Notes: generated by a model not told the origin, from the sequence alone. Shown: positions 14,880 through 25,561, counted from the first letter of the stretch. The stretch is 64,000 bases of DNA from Limnohabitans planktonicus II-D5 (GCF_001270065.2 NZ_LFYT02000018.1:1-64000), one strand, 5' to 3'. Made by a program: numbers and translations.

Positions 14880-15034
14880 GGATTGCTATGATCAAAAAAT
14901 AAGAATCTATCCTAAGAGCCAAGAGCCAATCGCGAGATATTGGCCGACCGGCCAAAAGGGGGGTAAGGGCGTCATGCTTCTTTTCATTATTATTAAATGC
15001 ATATAACTATGAATTGGGCTGAATTTTGAAAATT
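14880..15034. other. AT-rich intergenic stretch
   Basis: No gene is visible. It contains a small inverted repeat TTGGCC-4-GGCCAA near 14939-14955 and a TATAAC hexamer near 15002 that could be a -10 for the following small gene. Base composition is clearly more AT-rich than the core genome. Confidence 0.5.
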
Positions 15035-15166
15035 ATGGATAATAAAGAAAGTGAAATTAAAAATATTTTCAATGGAAATATAAATAAAAATTTGATTTTC
15101 ATTGAATATGAGAAATTCAAGATAGATGCCTTCATGCACAGAAAAAATTTGGAGATTTTGCGATGA
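15035..15166 (+). CDS. Small 43-residue protein coupled to the GIY-YIG gene
   Basis: ATG at 15035 opens a 43-codon frame (MDNKESEIKNIFNGNINKN at the N-terminus, then IFIEYEKFKIDAFMHRKN) ending with TGA at 15164-15166. The stop overlaps the ATG of the GIY-YIG gene as ATGA, a sign of translational coupling. The product is charged, Lys/Asn/Ile rich, without a signal or membrane segment. I recognise no family. The very low GC content could produce an open frame by chance, but the exact ATGA overlap supports a real gene or leader. Confidence 0.45.
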   Translation: MDNKESEIKNIFNGNINKNLIFIEYEKFKIDAFMHRKNLEILR

Positions 15167-15873
15167 ATATTAGAGGTTGGGTATATGTAATCTCAAATCC
15201 GGCAATAGTTGGATTGGTGAAAATTGGGTTCTCAACAAAAGACCCATCTCTCAGGGCAAGAGAACTTGACTCAGCAGGATTTCCGCATGCTTTTAAAGTG
15301 GAGGTGGATTTTCTGGTTGATAACCCGCGTGATGTTGAGCAGCTGACGCACAAGCACTTAGCTAGCTATCGTGAGGGCAAAGAGTGGTTTCGATGTGATA
15401 TCGCGACTGCGATTCGGGCTATAAAAAATTGTGCCACGATTATTCATGCCTCAAGCGGAGAAAATCTTCAAACTAGTGATAAATCTGGTTGCATCAATAG
15501 TCCTCCGGCTGTCAAAAAACTGATCTTTACGCCTTTAAGATATTGCAAACTCTGTAATGGTTTGCTAAGTGTAAAACCATGGCGTAAACTTTATTGCTGG
15601 AAATGCATGGGCCTTAAATCGACATTAGACTTGATATCACGGAACAAAGAATGGTGTGATTCTCAATCAATTAAACAATCTTATAATCCAGAAGCCCAAG
15701 ACCATTCCGATCCACCCTATAACATTAATAGAAGACGTGGTGAAATGGGGCATTGCGAAAAATGTGGAAATCCGCTTATAGTTATCTCGGATGGAGTTGT
15801 CGAGTCGTGTAGTTATTGTGCCAGTGGAAAATTCAGCGATTATCAAACTTGGGCAAAGACACCTGTTAAATGA
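15163..15873 (+). CDS. GIY-YIG (T5orf172/MUG113-type) protein with two zinc ribbons
   Basis: A 236-residue protein. Residues 5-95 match the GIY-YIG-related T5orf172 domain: GWVYVISNP, then LVKIGFSTKDPSLRARELD, then E59 in DVEQLTHKHL. Two four-cysteine ribbons follow: C128/C131/C145/C148 and C198/C201/C216/C219. The domain is related to nucleases, and the ribbons suggest nucleic-acid or protein binding. The gene has much lower GC than the flanking core genes and is probably transferred. It may be a defence or mobile-element protein, but no partner nuclease, methylase or phage gene is next to it, so this stays open. Confidence 0.75.
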   Translation: MNIRGWVYVISNPAIVGLVKIGFSTKDPSLRARELDSAGFPHAFKVEVDFLVDNPRDVEQLTHKHLASYREGKEWFRCDIATAIRAIKNCATIIHASSGENLQTSDKSGCINSPPAVKKLIFTPLRYCKLCNGLLSVKPWRKLYCWKCMGLKSTLDLISRNKEWCDSQSIKQSYNPEAQDHSDPPYNINRRRGEMGHCEKCGNPLIVISDGVVESCSYCASGKFSDYQTWAKTPVK

Positions 15874-15924
15874 TATGACCAAACAAGCAATCGGCAAGCA
15901 AATTTCTTAAGCTTTAGTGCTTTT

Positions 15925-15946
15925 TTGCCATTGCCATTGCCATTGC
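15925..15946. repeat. TTGCCA hexanucleotide microsatellite
   Basis: TTGCCA is repeated 3.7 times between the GIY-YIG gene and gatB (convergent). It is short, but the repeat unit is a multiple of three and could vary by slippage without a coding effect. Confidence 0.7.
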
Positions 15947-16011
15947 TTAAATAATATTTACACTGAGTCCATTTGATTGGGAAAATCAGTACTGCCGCAA
16001 GGTAAATAAAA

Positions 16012-17526
16012 TCAAGTCAGTTTCTTTTTTAGAAGCTCGTTCACTTGACCAGGATTTGCTTTCCCTTTGCTGGCTTTCATGATTAGACCAACTAGGCTAT
16101 TAAGCGCCTTGGTGTTACCTGCCTTAAATTCTTCGATGTTCTTTGAGCTTATGGACAGCACTTCGTCTACGATTTTCTCCAACTCACCGGCATCATTCAT
16201 CTGCATCAGACCTTTATTCTTGATAATCTCATCGACAACTGACAACTGGCCTTCATTGGAAATGGCATCGCCAGAGGCATTCCAAAGCAAATCGAATACC
16301 GTCTTTGCTGCACTATGACTGATATGGCCTTGAATAATTCTTGTCACAACTGCCGCAAGTCCTTCAGCGCTTACAGGACATTCATGAACGGCAATTCCGA
16401 ATGTATTCAAGCGAGCAGCAAGCTCTACCATCGCCCAGCCCGCGCCTTTAGCGCAAGCCTCCATCAAATGTGATTGATCAGCTAAATTTTGCAATAGTGT
16501 CTTGTAAAAATTCTCGAAATAAACTGCTTTTGGCTGCTCAGAAGTAATCGCATTCGCAAGCTGCTCGGGCAGTGCGTAGTCTTTGACGAAGCGCTCGGCC
16601 ATCACGCGGGGCAGTTCGGCCATCTCGCCTTTGACGCGCTCCACCCAGTCGCGGCCGATCACCAGCGGTGGCAGGTCTGGGTCAGGAAAGTAGCGGTAGT
16701 CGGCCGCGTCTTCCTTGGTCCGCATGGCGCGGGTCTCGCCCGTGTCGGGGTCGAACAGCACGGTGGCTTGCTGGATGGCGTGGCCGTCTTCGATTTGGTC
16801 GATTTGCCAGCGCACTTCGTAGTCGATGGCTTGCTGCATGAACTTGAAGCTGTTCAGGTTCTTGATCTCGCGGCGTGTGCCCAGAGGTGCCCCAGGTTTG
16901 CGCACCGACACGTTGGCATCACACCGGAAACTGCCTTCTTGCATGTTGCCGTCGCAGATGCCGATCCAAGTCACGATTTTGTGCAACTCTTTGGCGTAGG
17001 CCACGGCTTCTTCGCTGCTGCGCATGTCGGGCTGGGTAACGATTTCAAGCAGGGGCGTGCCTGCGCGGTTCAGGTCAATGCCGCTTTGACCAATGAAGTC
17101 TTCGTGCAGCGACTTGCCCGCGTCTTCTTCGAGGTGGGCACGCTCCAGGCGCACGGTTTTGCGCACGGTCTCTTTGCCCACTTCCAAGAAGAACGACACC
17201 TCGCCGCCTTGCACTACGGGGATCTCAAACTGGCTGATCTGGTAGCCCTTGGGCAGGTCAGGGTAGAAGTAGTTTTTGCGCGCAAAGATGCTGCGCTCGG
17301 CAATGTGCGCGTTGATGGCCAAGCCAAATTCAATCGCACGTTCAACAGCACCGATGTTCATCACGGGCAGCGTGCCGGGCAGGGCCATGTCCACCGCGCA
17401 GGCTTGTGTGTTGGCTTCGGCGCCGAAGGCGGTGGGCGCACGGCTGAAAATCTTGCTGTGGGTCGAGAGTTGGGCGTGTGTTTCAAAGCCGATGACGACT
17501 TCGTAGCCTTGGACGAGTTTGCTCAT
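16012..17526 (-). CDS. gatB: Aspartyl/glutamyl-tRNA(Asn/Gln) amidotransferase subunit B
   Basis: GatB (504 residues) binds mischarged Glu-tRNA(Gln) or Asp-tRNA(Asn) and phosphorylates the acyl group before amidation. The N-terminus has the kinase-cradle signatures ([35 protein letters not shown]). The C-terminal helical and YqeY tail domain (about 335-504) binds tRNA. It is the last gene of gatCAB, but 151 bp separate it from gatA and hold a repeat. The 3' part (16012 to about 16560) is clearly AT-richer and uses different codons from the rest, suggesting replacement by recombination along with the adjacent accessory island. Confidence 0.96.
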   Translation of the reverse strand: MSKLVQGYEVVIGFETHAQLSTHSKIFSRAPTAFGAEANTQACAVDMALPGTLPVMNIGAVERAIEFGLAINAHIAERSIFARKNYFYPDLPKGYQISQFEIPVVQGGEVSFFLEVGKETVRKTVRLERAHLEEDAGKSLHEDFIGQSGIDLNRAGTPLLEIVTQPDMRSSEEAVAYAKELHKIVTWIGICDGNMQEGSFRCDANVSVRKPGAPLGTRREIKNLNSFKFMQQAIDYEVRWQIDQIEDGHAIQQATVLFDPDTGETRAMRTKEDAADYRYFPDPDLPPLVIGRDWVERVKGEMAELPRVMAERFVKDYALPEQLANAITSEQPKAVYFENFYKTLLQNLADQSHLMEACAKGAGWAMVELAARLNTFGIAVHECPVSAEGLAAVVTRIIQGHISHSAAKTVFDLLWNASGDAISNEGQLSVVDEIIKNKGLMQMNDAGELEKIVDEVLSISSKNIEEFKAGNTKALNSLVGLIMKASKGKANPGQVNELLKKKLT

Positions 17527-17562
17527 GGTGTGTTTATCCGGTGAATCACAAGTGGCCTGTGG

Positions 17563-17625
17563 CCGTCACTGCGAGGAGCGCATGCGACGCGGCAGTCCAT
17601 GGATCGCCACGCTTCGCTCGCGATG
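17563..17625. repeat. GCGA-type dispersed palindromic repeat
   Basis: Two inverted arms, TGCGAGGAGCGCATGCGACG and GCTTCGCTCGCGATGAC, enclose GGATCGCCACGC. The same core (GTCATCGCGAG ... GTGGCGATCCA) recurs at 38960-39012 and in changed form at 25617-25718. It lies between gatA and gatB inside the operon. Confidence 0.65.
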
Positions 17626-17677
17626 ACGCAGCACTCAGCGAGGGGCGGGCGAACGCTTGGAGGAGGCAGGGCACGGC

Positions 17678-19138
17678 TCAAATGCCTTGTGGCTTGCGAA
17701 GGTGGAAATCGGTGGCTTGTTGCAGGTGGTGCGCGGCGTTCAGCAACTGGGCTTCTTTGAAGTAGTTGCCGATCAGCTGCAGGCCCACAGGCATGTTGCC
17801 TGCGCCAAAGCCTGCAGGCACGCTCATACCGGGCAGACCGGCCAGCGAGGCAGGCAGGGTGAAGATGTCGGCCAGGTAGTCTGCCACCGGGTCGTTCGCG
17901 TTCTCGCCAAACTTCCAGGCCACAGATGGAGCCACGGGACCAGCGATCACATCGCATTCCTTGAAGGCATTTTGGAAGTCGTCGGCAATCATGCGGCGGA
18001 TTTTTTGGGCCTGCAGGTAGTAGGCGTCGTAGTAACCGTGACTCAGCACATAGGCACCCGTCATGATGCGGCGCTTGACCTCGTTGCCAAAGCCTTCAGC
18101 GCGGGTTTTTTTGTACATGTCCACCAGGTCGGTGTAGTCCTTGGCGCGGTGGCCAAACTTCACGCCGTCAAAGCGGCTCAAGTTGGAGCTGGCTTCTGCC
18201 GGGGCAATGATGTAGTAGACGGGAATCGACAACTCGGTGCGCGGCAGGCTGATGGGCACCAGCTTGGCACCGAGTTTTTCGTATTCGCGCAAGGCGCCGT
18301 CCACAGCGGCACGCACATCGGTGGCCAAGCCCTCGCCAAAAAACTCTTTGGGAATGCCAATGCGCAGACCTTCAATCGAGCTGTTCAGCGTTGCCGAAAA
18401 GTCTTCGGTGGGCATGTCCAGTGATGTGGAGTCGCGGTCAATGTCCGCGCCGCACATGGCCCTGAGCAGCAAGGCGCAGTCTTCGGCGCTGCGGGCCATG
18501 GGGCCGGCCTGGTCCAGGCTGGAGGCGTAGGCGATCATGCCGTAACGGCTGGCGCGGCCATAGGTGGGCTTGATGCCGGTGATGCCGCAAAAGCTGGCGG
18601 GCTGGCGGATCGAGCCGCCGGTGTCGGTGCCGGTGGCGGCAGGTGCCAGGCCTGCGGCCACAGCCGCGGCGCTGCCGCCAGAAGACCCGCCGGGCACGCG
18701 GGCTGTGTCCCAGGGGTTTTGCACCGGGCCATAGGCCGAGTTTTCGTTGGCCGAGCCCATGGCGAATTCGTCGCAGTTGAGCTTGCCCAAAGTGACCATG
18801 CCCGCCGTGCGCAGGCGTTGCACCACGGTGGCGTCAAAGGGCGAGCGGTAGCCGCTCAGGATTTTGGAGCCTGCGGTGGTGGCGAAATCGCGGGTGACGA
18901 ACACGTCTTTGTGCGCCACGGGCACGCCTTCCAGTGGGCCTGCGGTGCCGTCGGCCAGTTTGGCGTCCGAGGCGCGGGCCTGGGCCAGCGTGACTTCGCT
19001 GTCGATGTCCAAAAAGGCGTTGTGCGGGTTGCCGCCCATTCGGGCCAGAAAGCGCGTGGCGACTTCGACGGCGCTGACTTCTTTGGTGTGTAAAAGGGTG
19101 GCCAGCGCTTTCACGCTGAGGTTGTGCAGATCACTCAT
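17678..19138 (-). CDS. gatA: Glutamyl-tRNA(Gln) amidotransferase subunit A
   Basis: GatA (486 residues) is the glutaminase of the GatCAB complex; it releases ammonia for transamidation. The amidase signature is clear: catalytic Lys in [10 protein letters not shown], the Gly/Ser loop [15 protein letters not shown], and the nucleophile Ser in [16 protein letters not shown]. Length is standard. The start follows the gatC stop by 3 bp, so the two are co-translated. Presence of the complex implies an indirect route for Gln-tRNA and/or Asn-tRNA. Confidence 0.97.
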   Translation of the reverse strand: MSDLHNLSVKALATLLHTKEVSAVEVATRFLARMGGNPHNAFLDIDSEVTLAQARASDAKLADGTAGPLEGVPVAHKDVFVTRDFATTAGSKILSGYRSPFDATVVQRLRTAGMVTLGKLNCDEFAMGSANENSAYGPVQNPWDTARVPGGSSGGSAAAVAAGLAPAATGTDTGGSIRQPASFCGITGIKPTYGRASRYGMIAYASSLDQAGPMARSAEDCALLLRAMCGADIDRDSTSLDMPTEDFSATLNSSIEGLRIGIPKEFFGEGLATDVRAAVDGALREYEKLGAKLVPISLPRTELSIPVYYIIAPAEASSNLSRFDGVKFGHRAKDYTDLVDMYKKTRAEGFGNEVKRRIMTGAYVLSHGYYDAYYLQAQKIRRMIADDFQNAFKECDVIAGPVAPSVAWKFGENANDPVADYLADIFTLPASLAGLPGMSVPAGFGAGNMPVGLQLIGNYFKEAQLLNAAHHLQQATDFHLRKPQGI

Positions 19139-19141
19139 GGC

Positions 19142-19441
19142 TTACTCGATGACTTTGGGGACCAGGAAGAGGCCGCGCTCGACGGCGGGGGCGCTTTGCT
19201 GGTTCAGATCGCGTTGGTTGGGCTCGCTGGCCACATCGGGGCGCAGGCGCAGTGTGATGTCCTGAATGGCCGCCACGGGGTGGGCCATGGGCTCAATGCC
19301 GGTGGTGTCCACGGCCTGCATGGCTTGCACGATGCCAAAAAAGCCATTGATTTGCGTGAGCATGCGCTCGCTTTCTTCGGGCTGGAGTTCCAGTCGAGCC
19401 AAGTTGGCAATACGGGCAATATCCTGCGGGGTCAGGGACAT
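19142..19441 (-). CDS. gatC: Glutamyl-tRNA(Gln) amidotransferase subunit C
   Basis: GatC (99 residues) is the small belt subunit that stabilises GatA on GatB. It begins [19 protein letters not shown], the conserved family opening, and ends [10 protein letters not shown]. The ATG at 19441 was chosen because it matches family starts; a longer upstream frame is not needed. It is the first gene of gatCAB and is preceded by a good sigma-70 promoter. Confidence 0.95.
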   Translation of the reverse strand: MSLTPQDIARIANLARLELQPEESERMLTQINGFFGIVQAMQAVDTTGIEPMAHPVAAIQDITLRLRPDVASEPNQRDLNQQSAPAVERGLFLVPKVIE

Positions 19442-19518
19442 GGTTTGAATGAAGTTGTAAGGGACTGTTTTTCCAAGCCAGGGGATGCTCAAACGCACGC
19501 CTTAGGCCGGGGGATCGG

Positions 19519-19547
19519 GTATTATCCTGTGTTTGCTGCAGTGTCAA
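19519..19547 (-). promoter_or_regulatory. Sigma-70 promoter for gatCAB
   Basis: On the minus strand TTGACA (19547-19542) and TAATAC (19524-19519) are separated by exactly 17 bp. The start of transcription would fall near 19512, about 70 bp before the gatC ATG. Confidence 0.75.
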
Positions 19548-19588
19548 GCGCTGTATTTGCACAAGACCGCATCACCCCCAAGATTTGA

Positions 19589-20695
<1,107 letters not shown>

Positions 20696-20771
20696 GCCGT
20701 TCGAATTGGGGGTGACAGGCCTTGGCCTGGCGCCTTTTTCCCCTCTCACCAGAAAACGGCTCTTCCCCATC

Positions 20772-21728
20772 ATGGCTTTGGATACCATCGACCGCAGTGT
20801 CCCGCCGATTTTTCGGCAGGGATTGTCTGCAACATCCAAGCTGGTCATGCTCGGGCTGTTGTCCATCTTGCTGATGGCGGCAGACCACCGTTTCAAAATC
20901 TCCCAGCCCATTCGCTCGGGCATTTCGCTGGTGTTGGCCCCGCTGGAGTGGCTGTCTTTGCAGCCGGGGCGCACCCTTCACGCCGTGACCCAGTATTTTG
21001 GTGATTTGAATGAAGCGCAAGACGCGGCGCAGGTGTTTCAAAGCCGCACCATTGCCCAGGCCCAGCGTCTGCAACAAGTGGAGCAGCTGACCCAGGAAAA
21101 TGCCCAGCTGCGGCAATTGCTCGATCTGCGCACCGAAGTGGCGGGCCCTTCCAAGGCCGTTCAAGTGCTGTACGACACGGCAGACCCCTACACCGACCGC
21201 GTGGTGGTGGACCGCGGGCAGTTGGCGGGCATCTTGGCGGGTTCTGCCGTCATCAATGCAGCTGGTGTGGTTGGGCAGGTCACGCGTGTCTACCCCTTGG
21301 TCAGCGAGGTCACCTTGCTGACTGACCGCGAGCAGACCATCCCCGTCATGAACGCCCGCACCGGCAGCCGCCATGTGGCCTATGGGGGCTCCACCGTCGC
21401 CGGTTCCCTTGACCTCAAATTTGTGCCGGCCGGCACCGACATGCAGCAAGGCGATTTGCTCACCACCAGCGGCATTGACGGGGTTTACCCGCCGGGCTTG
21501 CATGTGGGGCGCATCAGCGGCATTGACCGCCGCGTGGACTCATCTTTTGCCCGTGTGCAGGCCACCCCGGTGTCTGTGCACCGCGGCCGTCATTTGCTGG
21601 TGCTCATGCCCGTCAAGGACTGGCCGAACAAGCCGGAGCCGCTGGCCGAGACTCAACGTGCATCCGGCACCAAAGGCAAGGCCAAGTCGCCCGCTTCAGC
21701 CCCATCCACTCCGGGAACCACGCCATGA
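20772..21728 (+). CDS. mreC: Rod shape-determining protein MreC
   Basis: MreC (318 residues) is a bitopic protein whose periplasmic beta domains bind PBP2 and activate the elongasome. A membrane segment lies at about residues 15-33 (LVMLGLLSILLMAADHRF), a coiled coil at about 75-110 (AQRLQQVEQLTQENAQLRQLL), then the beta-barrel core (VVVDRGQLAGI, GDLLTTSGIDGVYPPGLHVG). The last 40 residues are a Pro/Ala/Lys tail. The ATG at 20772 fits the family; its stop overlaps the mreD start as ATGA. Confidence 0.95.
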   Translation: MALDTIDRSVPPIFRQGLSATSKLVMLGLLSILLMAADHRFKISQPIRSGISLVLAPLEWLSLQPGRTLHAVTQYFGDLNEAQDAAQVFQSRTIAQAQRLQQVEQLTQENAQLRQLLDLRTEVAGPSKAVQVLYDTADPYTDRVVVDRGQLAGILAGSAVINAAGVVGQVTRVYPLVSEVTLLTDREQTIPVMNARTGSRHVAYGGSTVAGSLDLKFVPAGTDMQQGDLLTTSGIDGVYPPGLHVGRISGIDRRVDSSFARVQATPVSVHRGRHLLVLMPVKDWPNKPEPLAETQRASGTKGKAKSPASAPSTPGTTP

Positions 21729-22246
21729 TCATGCCTGCAGGACGTCCGCTGCTGCTGCCTGCCAATCCCCGTTTCATCGCGTTCACGCTGGTGCTGGCCC
21801 TGTTGATCAACATGCTGCTGGGCTTGAGCGGCCATCGATGGTTGCCCGATGTGCTGGCCATTGTGTTGGTGTTCTGGAACGTGCACCAGCCGCGTCGCGT
21901 GGGCCTGGGCCTGGCTTTTTTGCTGGGGTTGGCGCTCGATGTGCACGAGTCGGCCCTGCTGGGGCAAAACGCCTTGTCTTACGTGGTGCTCAGCAGCATG
22001 GCCATGGCCATTCAGCGGCGCCTGCTGTGGTTTTCGCTGCGCGAGCAAGCGCTGCAAATCGTGCCCTTGTTCGTGATTGCGGCCCTGGTCGAATGGGTCA
22101 CGCGCCTGGTAGTACAAGATGCCTGGCCGCACTGGAGTCAATTGTTTGTACCGCTGATGCAAGCGGCGCTGTGGCCACTGGTGGGTGCCTTGCTGCTGGC
22201 ACCTCAAAAGCGCGCCTTTGCGCCTGACAACATCCGGCCACTTTGA
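21725..22246 (+). CDS. mreD: Rod shape-determining protein MreD
   Basis: MreD (173 residues) is a small multi-pass inner-membrane protein of the elongasome. Hydrophobic segments fill most of the chain (for example FIAFTLVLALLINMLLGL, VLAIVLVFWN, VGLGLAFLLGLALDV). The start overlaps the mreC stop by 4 bp. The stop at 22244-22246 is 2 bp before the mrdA ATG, so translation of the set is coupled. Confidence 0.93.
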   Translation: MIMPAGRPLLLPANPRFIAFTLVLALLINMLLGLSGHRWLPDVLAIVLVFWNVHQPRRVGLGLAFLLGLALDVHESALLGQNALSYVVLSSMAMAIQRRLLWFSLREQALQIVPLFVIAALVEWVTRLVVQDAWPHWSQLFVPLMQAALWPLVGALLLAPQKRAFAPDNIRPL

Positions 22247-22248
22247 CC

Positions 22249-24225
22249 ATGTCGCTGAGCCTGCCTTCGCTTGCCGAACTTCGCGACACCCAGGCGGAAA
22301 TCCAGCGATTTCGCCAGCGGGTGGTGGTCACACAGTTGTTCGTTTTGTTGTGTTTTGTTTTGTTGGTTGTCAGGCTGTCGTATCTGCAAATCGTGCGGCA
22401 TGAAGACCTGATGGAGCAAGCCGAAAACAACCGCACCTCCGTGGTCCCCACGGTGCCGCCTCGGGGCACCATTCTTGACCGCAACGGGGTGGTGCTGGCC
22501 AGCAACTATTCGGCTTACACGCTGGAAATCACGCCCTCCAAAATCGCCGACCTCGAAGCCACCATCAATGAATTGAGCGAATTGGTGGACATTCAACCCA
22601 AAGATCGCCGCCGTTTCAAGCGCGTGCGAGAAGACTCTCGCAGCTTTGACTCCCTGCCGATTCGCACCCGCCTGACCGACGAAGAGGTGGCTCGCTTCAG
22701 CGCTCAGCGTTACCGCTTTCCGGGGGTCGAGATCAAGGCGCGTTTGTTTCGTCAATACCCCTACAGCGAGTTGGCCAGCCATGTAATCGGCTACATCGGC
22801 CGCATCAATGCCCGCGAAAAAGAACGCATCGAAGAAGACGACGATGCGGGCAATTACCGCGGCACTGAATACATCGGCAAGCTCGGTGTGGAGCAGCGTT
22901 ACGAGCGGGAACTGCACGGCATCACAGGCGTCAACCAAGTCGAGACATCGGCCGGTGGCCGTGCCACACGCAGCCTGTCCAGCCGCCCGGCCACGCCCGG
23001 ACAAAACGTGGTGCTGTCCATCGACATCCATTTGCAAAAAATGGTCGAAGACCTGTTTGGCACCCGGCGCGGTGCCTTGGTGGCACTGGACCCCAACACC
23101 GGCGAAATCCTGGCCTTTGTCAGCAAACCCACCTTTGACCCCAATCTGTTTGTCGAAGGCATTGATGTCGAAAGCTGGCAGACACTCAACGAATCACTCG
23201 ACAAACCGCTGCTGAACCGGGCCTTGCGCGGCACCTACCCGCCAGGCTCTACTTACAAGCCTTTCATGGCTCTGGGTGCACTCAATACAGGCAAACGCAG
23301 CGCCACCACGGTCATCAACGATGCGGGCTCATGGACCTTTGGTGGGCACACCTTCCGAAGCCATGGCGACTCGGGTTTGGGCGGGGTGGACATGGTGCGT
23401 GCCATCACCTTGTCGAGCAACGTTTACTTCTATTCGCTGGCCAACGAAATGGGGGTGGACACCATCCATGACTTCATGAAGCCCCTGGGCTTTGGCCAGA
23501 TCACCGGCATTGACTTGCCTGGCGAAGTGCGTGGCATCTTGCCCAGCACCGACTGGAAGCGCAACTACTACAAAAAACCCGAACAACAAAAATGGTATGC
23601 CGGCGAAACCATCTCGCTGGGCATTGGGCAGGGCTACAACGCCTTCACCATGCTGCAACTGGCCTCGGCCACCGCCACCGTAGCCAGCGGCGGGCTCAAG
23701 TTCACGCCTCGGGTGGTCAGCGCCATTCAAGACGCGCTCACACACGTTCAGTCATCGGTGGCCGACACAGCGCCGGTCAATCTGGGCTACAACCCCGACC
23801 ACATCGCTGTGGTGCGCAATGGCTTGGTGGGTGTGGTCACTTCAGGCACCTCGGCCCAGGTATTTGCCGGTGCGCCCTATTTGAGCGCTGGAAAAACCGG
23901 CACGGCGCAAGCGGTCACCATCGGCCAAAAAGACAAATACAACGCCGCCAAACTGTCCGAGCACCAGCGCGACCACGCGCTGTACATGGCGTATGCCCCA
24001 GCTGAATCACCCAAAATCGCTTTGGCCGTGGTGGTCGAAAACGCGGGTTTCGGTGCCGTGTCGGCTGCGCCCATTGCAAGGCGTGTTTTTGACTACTGGC
24101 TCGAAGGCATCTACCCCAGTGAGGACGACATCGCCGCCACCCAAAAAGGCCAATCCAGCCGCCCCATCGGCACCCCACGCACCAAGCAGCAAGTGCCCCT
24201 CCTCAGCACCAAGATCGCCAACTGA
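22249..24225 (+). CDS. mrdA: Penicillin-binding protein 2 (elongation transpeptidase)
   Basis: PBP2 (658 residues) cross-links peptidoglycan during cell elongation. An N-terminal membrane anchor (about residues 25-45), the pedestal domain, and the transpeptidase domain are present, with SxxK at S334-TYK, SxN at S389-SN, and KTG at K549-TG. The ATG at 22249 is preferred over a TTG two codons upstream. In many relatives rodA follows at once; here a REP cluster and the convergent marC gene follow, so rodA must lie elsewhere. Confidence 0.96.
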   Translation: MSLSLPSLAELRDTQAEIQRFRQRVVVTQLFVLLCFVLLVVRLSYLQIVRHEDLMEQAENNRTSVVPTVPPRGTILDRNGVVLASNYSAYTLEITPSKIADLEATINELSELVDIQPKDRRRFKRVREDSRSFDSLPIRTRLTDEEVARFSAQRYRFPGVEIKARLFRQYPYSELASHVIGYIGRINAREKERIEEDDDAGNYRGTEYIGKLGVEQRYERELHGITGVNQVETSAGGRATRSLSSRPATPGQNVVLSIDIHLQKMVEDLFGTRRGALVALDPNTGEILAFVSKPTFDPNLFVEGIDVESWQTLNESLDKPLLNRALRGTYPPGSTYKPFMALGALNTGKRSATTVINDAGSWTFGGHTFRSHGDSGLGGVDMVRAITLSSNVYFYSLANEMGVDTIHDFMKPLGFGQITGIDLPGEVRGILPSTDWKRNYYKKPEQQKWYAGETISLGIGQGYNAFTMLQLASATATVASGGLKFTPRVVSAIQDALTHVQSSVADTAPVNLGYNPDHIAVVRNGLVGVVTSGTSAQVFAGAPYLSAGKTGTAQAVTIGQKDKYNAAKLSEHQRDHALYMAYAPAESPKIALAVVVENAGFGAVSAAPIARRVFDYWLEGIYPSEDDIAATQKGQSSRPIGTPRTKQQVPLLSTKIAN

Positions 24226-24281
24226 GGTGGGTTCATCCGCAAGGTTTGTTGCGGACAATGGCTGCTTCGGCACAGGCCCAT

Positions 24282-24528
24282 GTCGGGGTCTCCGACCTCC
24301 GACCATCGCATACCGTGTCCCCCGTAGGTCGGTACTCGAAGAGTCCGACGTTGCACATTTGACCCAAAGCGCTGGTTGCAGGCGATGGTGGTCCATCAGG
24401 CCAAACGTCGGGGTCTTCGACCGCCGACCTACAAATACTTTGAATGCCCGTAGGTCGGTACTCGAAGAGTCCGACGTTGGATTGCTTCGGCGCAGGCCTC
24501 ATGTCGGGGTCTTCGACCGCTGACCTGC
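24282..24528. repeat. REP cluster between mrdA and marC
   Basis: Inverted REPs at 24282 (degenerate), 24407-24432 and 24503-24528 (degenerate) alternate with direct REPs at 24324-24349 and 24450-24475. The cluster fills the gap between two convergent genes, where hairpins could stop transcripts from both sides. It is followed 14 bp later by the marC stop. Confidence 0.9.
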
Positions 24529-24541
24529 GAATACTGAGGGA

Positions 24542-25147
24542 TCAATGTGGCCAGGATTGGGCCAGGGATTTCAGGCCGCGGATCAGCATCTCCACCGAGA
24601 TGGACACCAAGATCAGGCCCATCAGGCGTTCAAACGCGCTCACCACACGCAGGCCCACCAGGCGCTGAAGACGTTCGGCCAGGAGCAAGACCACGGCGCA
24701 CACCAGCATGGTCACGCACAGCGCAGCCACCCATTCCAGCCGACGATCAGGCGCCTGACTGACCAGGAGCAGCACCGTGGCCAGCGCCGAAGGCCCTGCC
24801 AACGCCGGAATGGCCAGAGGCACGATCAGGGGTTCGGCCATTTGCACCGGGGTGTCTTGCTCAGGGGGTGGAAAAACCATGCGCAGTGCAATCAGGAACA
24901 GCACAAGCGCGCCGCCGATTTGCAAAGACACATCCGACAGGCTCATGGCCTGCAAGAACGATTGGCCGACAAACATGAAGGCCAGCAGCAGGCCAAAAGC
25001 GATCAGAATCTCGCGCACGATCACGCGGGCGCGACGCTCGGGCGGCACGGCTTGCAAGGCGTTCACAAAAATCGGGATGTTGCCCAGCGGATCGGTGATC
25101 AGCAGCAACAAGATGGTGGCCGAGGCAAAAGTGTGTTCCATAGGCAA
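24542..25147 (-). CDS. MarC-family integral membrane protein
   Basis: A 201-residue membrane protein of the MarC/UPF0056 family, with six predicted segments (for example ATILLLLITDPLGNIPIFV, FLIALRMVF, VPLAIPALAGPSALATVLLL). The paired motifs DPLGNIP and PLAIPALAGP are typical of the family. Function is not settled; older links to multiple antibiotic resistance are not supported. The VOC gene ends directly upstream with no gap, so the two are probably in one transcript. Confidence 0.9.
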   Translation of the reverse strand: MPMEHTFASATILLLLITDPLGNIPIFVNALQAVPPERRARVIVREILIAFGLLLAFMFVGQSFLQAMSLSDVSLQIGGALVLFLIALRMVFPPPEQDTPVQMAEPLIVPLAIPALAGPSALATVLLLVSQAPDRRLEWVAALCVTMLVCAVVLLLAERLQRLVGLRVVSAFERLMGLILVSISVEMLIRGLKSLAQSWPH

Positions 25148-25561
25148 TCAGCTCGCGTAAACCGTGTCCAGGCTGGCAAAGCCTTTGACTTCAATCGGGT
25201 TGCCAAAAGGGTCCATGAAGAACATGGTCCACTGTTCGCCGGGCTGCCCGGCAAAGCGCAAGTGCGGCGCAATCACAAAGGTCATTTGCGCAGCCTGCAA
25301 ACGATCGGCCAGTGTTTGCCAATCGTCCTTTTGCAAGATCAAACCGAAATGCGGCATGGGCACCAAATGCTCGCCCACACGCCCAGTGAGGCTGGTCTTG
25401 AAGGGCTCTCCCAGATGCAGGGAAATCTGGTGCGAAAAGAAATCAAAGTCCACCCAGGTGGCGGTCGAGCGCCCCTCTTTGCAACCCAGCAGGTCGCCAT
25501 AAAAGCGACGCGCTTCGTCGAGATCGGTGACGTGAAAAGCAAAATGAAACAAGCTGCGCAT
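25148..25561 (-). CDS. VOC (glyoxalase/bleomycin-resistance fold) protein
   Basis: A 137-residue vicinal-oxygen-chelate protein. It starts MRSLFHFAFHVTDLDEARRFYGDLLGC; the ATG at 25561 matches family starts, while the longer upstream frame runs through a repeat. Metal-ligand positions are recognisable as His in FHFAFHVTD, His in VPMPHFGLIL and Glu in GNPIEVKGF. The pattern WTMFFMDPFGNPIE is typical of dioxygenase- or lyase-like members. The substrate cannot be inferred. It shares a transcript with marC. Confidence 0.85.
   Translation of the reverse strand: MRSLFHFAFHVTDLDEARRFYGDLLGCKEGRSTATWVDFDFFSHQISLHLGEPFKTSLTGRVGEHLVPMPHFGLILQKDDWQTLADRLQAAQMTFVIAPHLRFAGQPGEQWTMFFMDPFGNPIEVKGFASLDTVYAS

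Noticed and set aside
24237..24254. CCGCAA/TTGCGG hairpin after mrdA as a terminator
   Set aside because: A short stem with no T-run follows; the REP cluster just downstream is a better candidate for ending transcripts.
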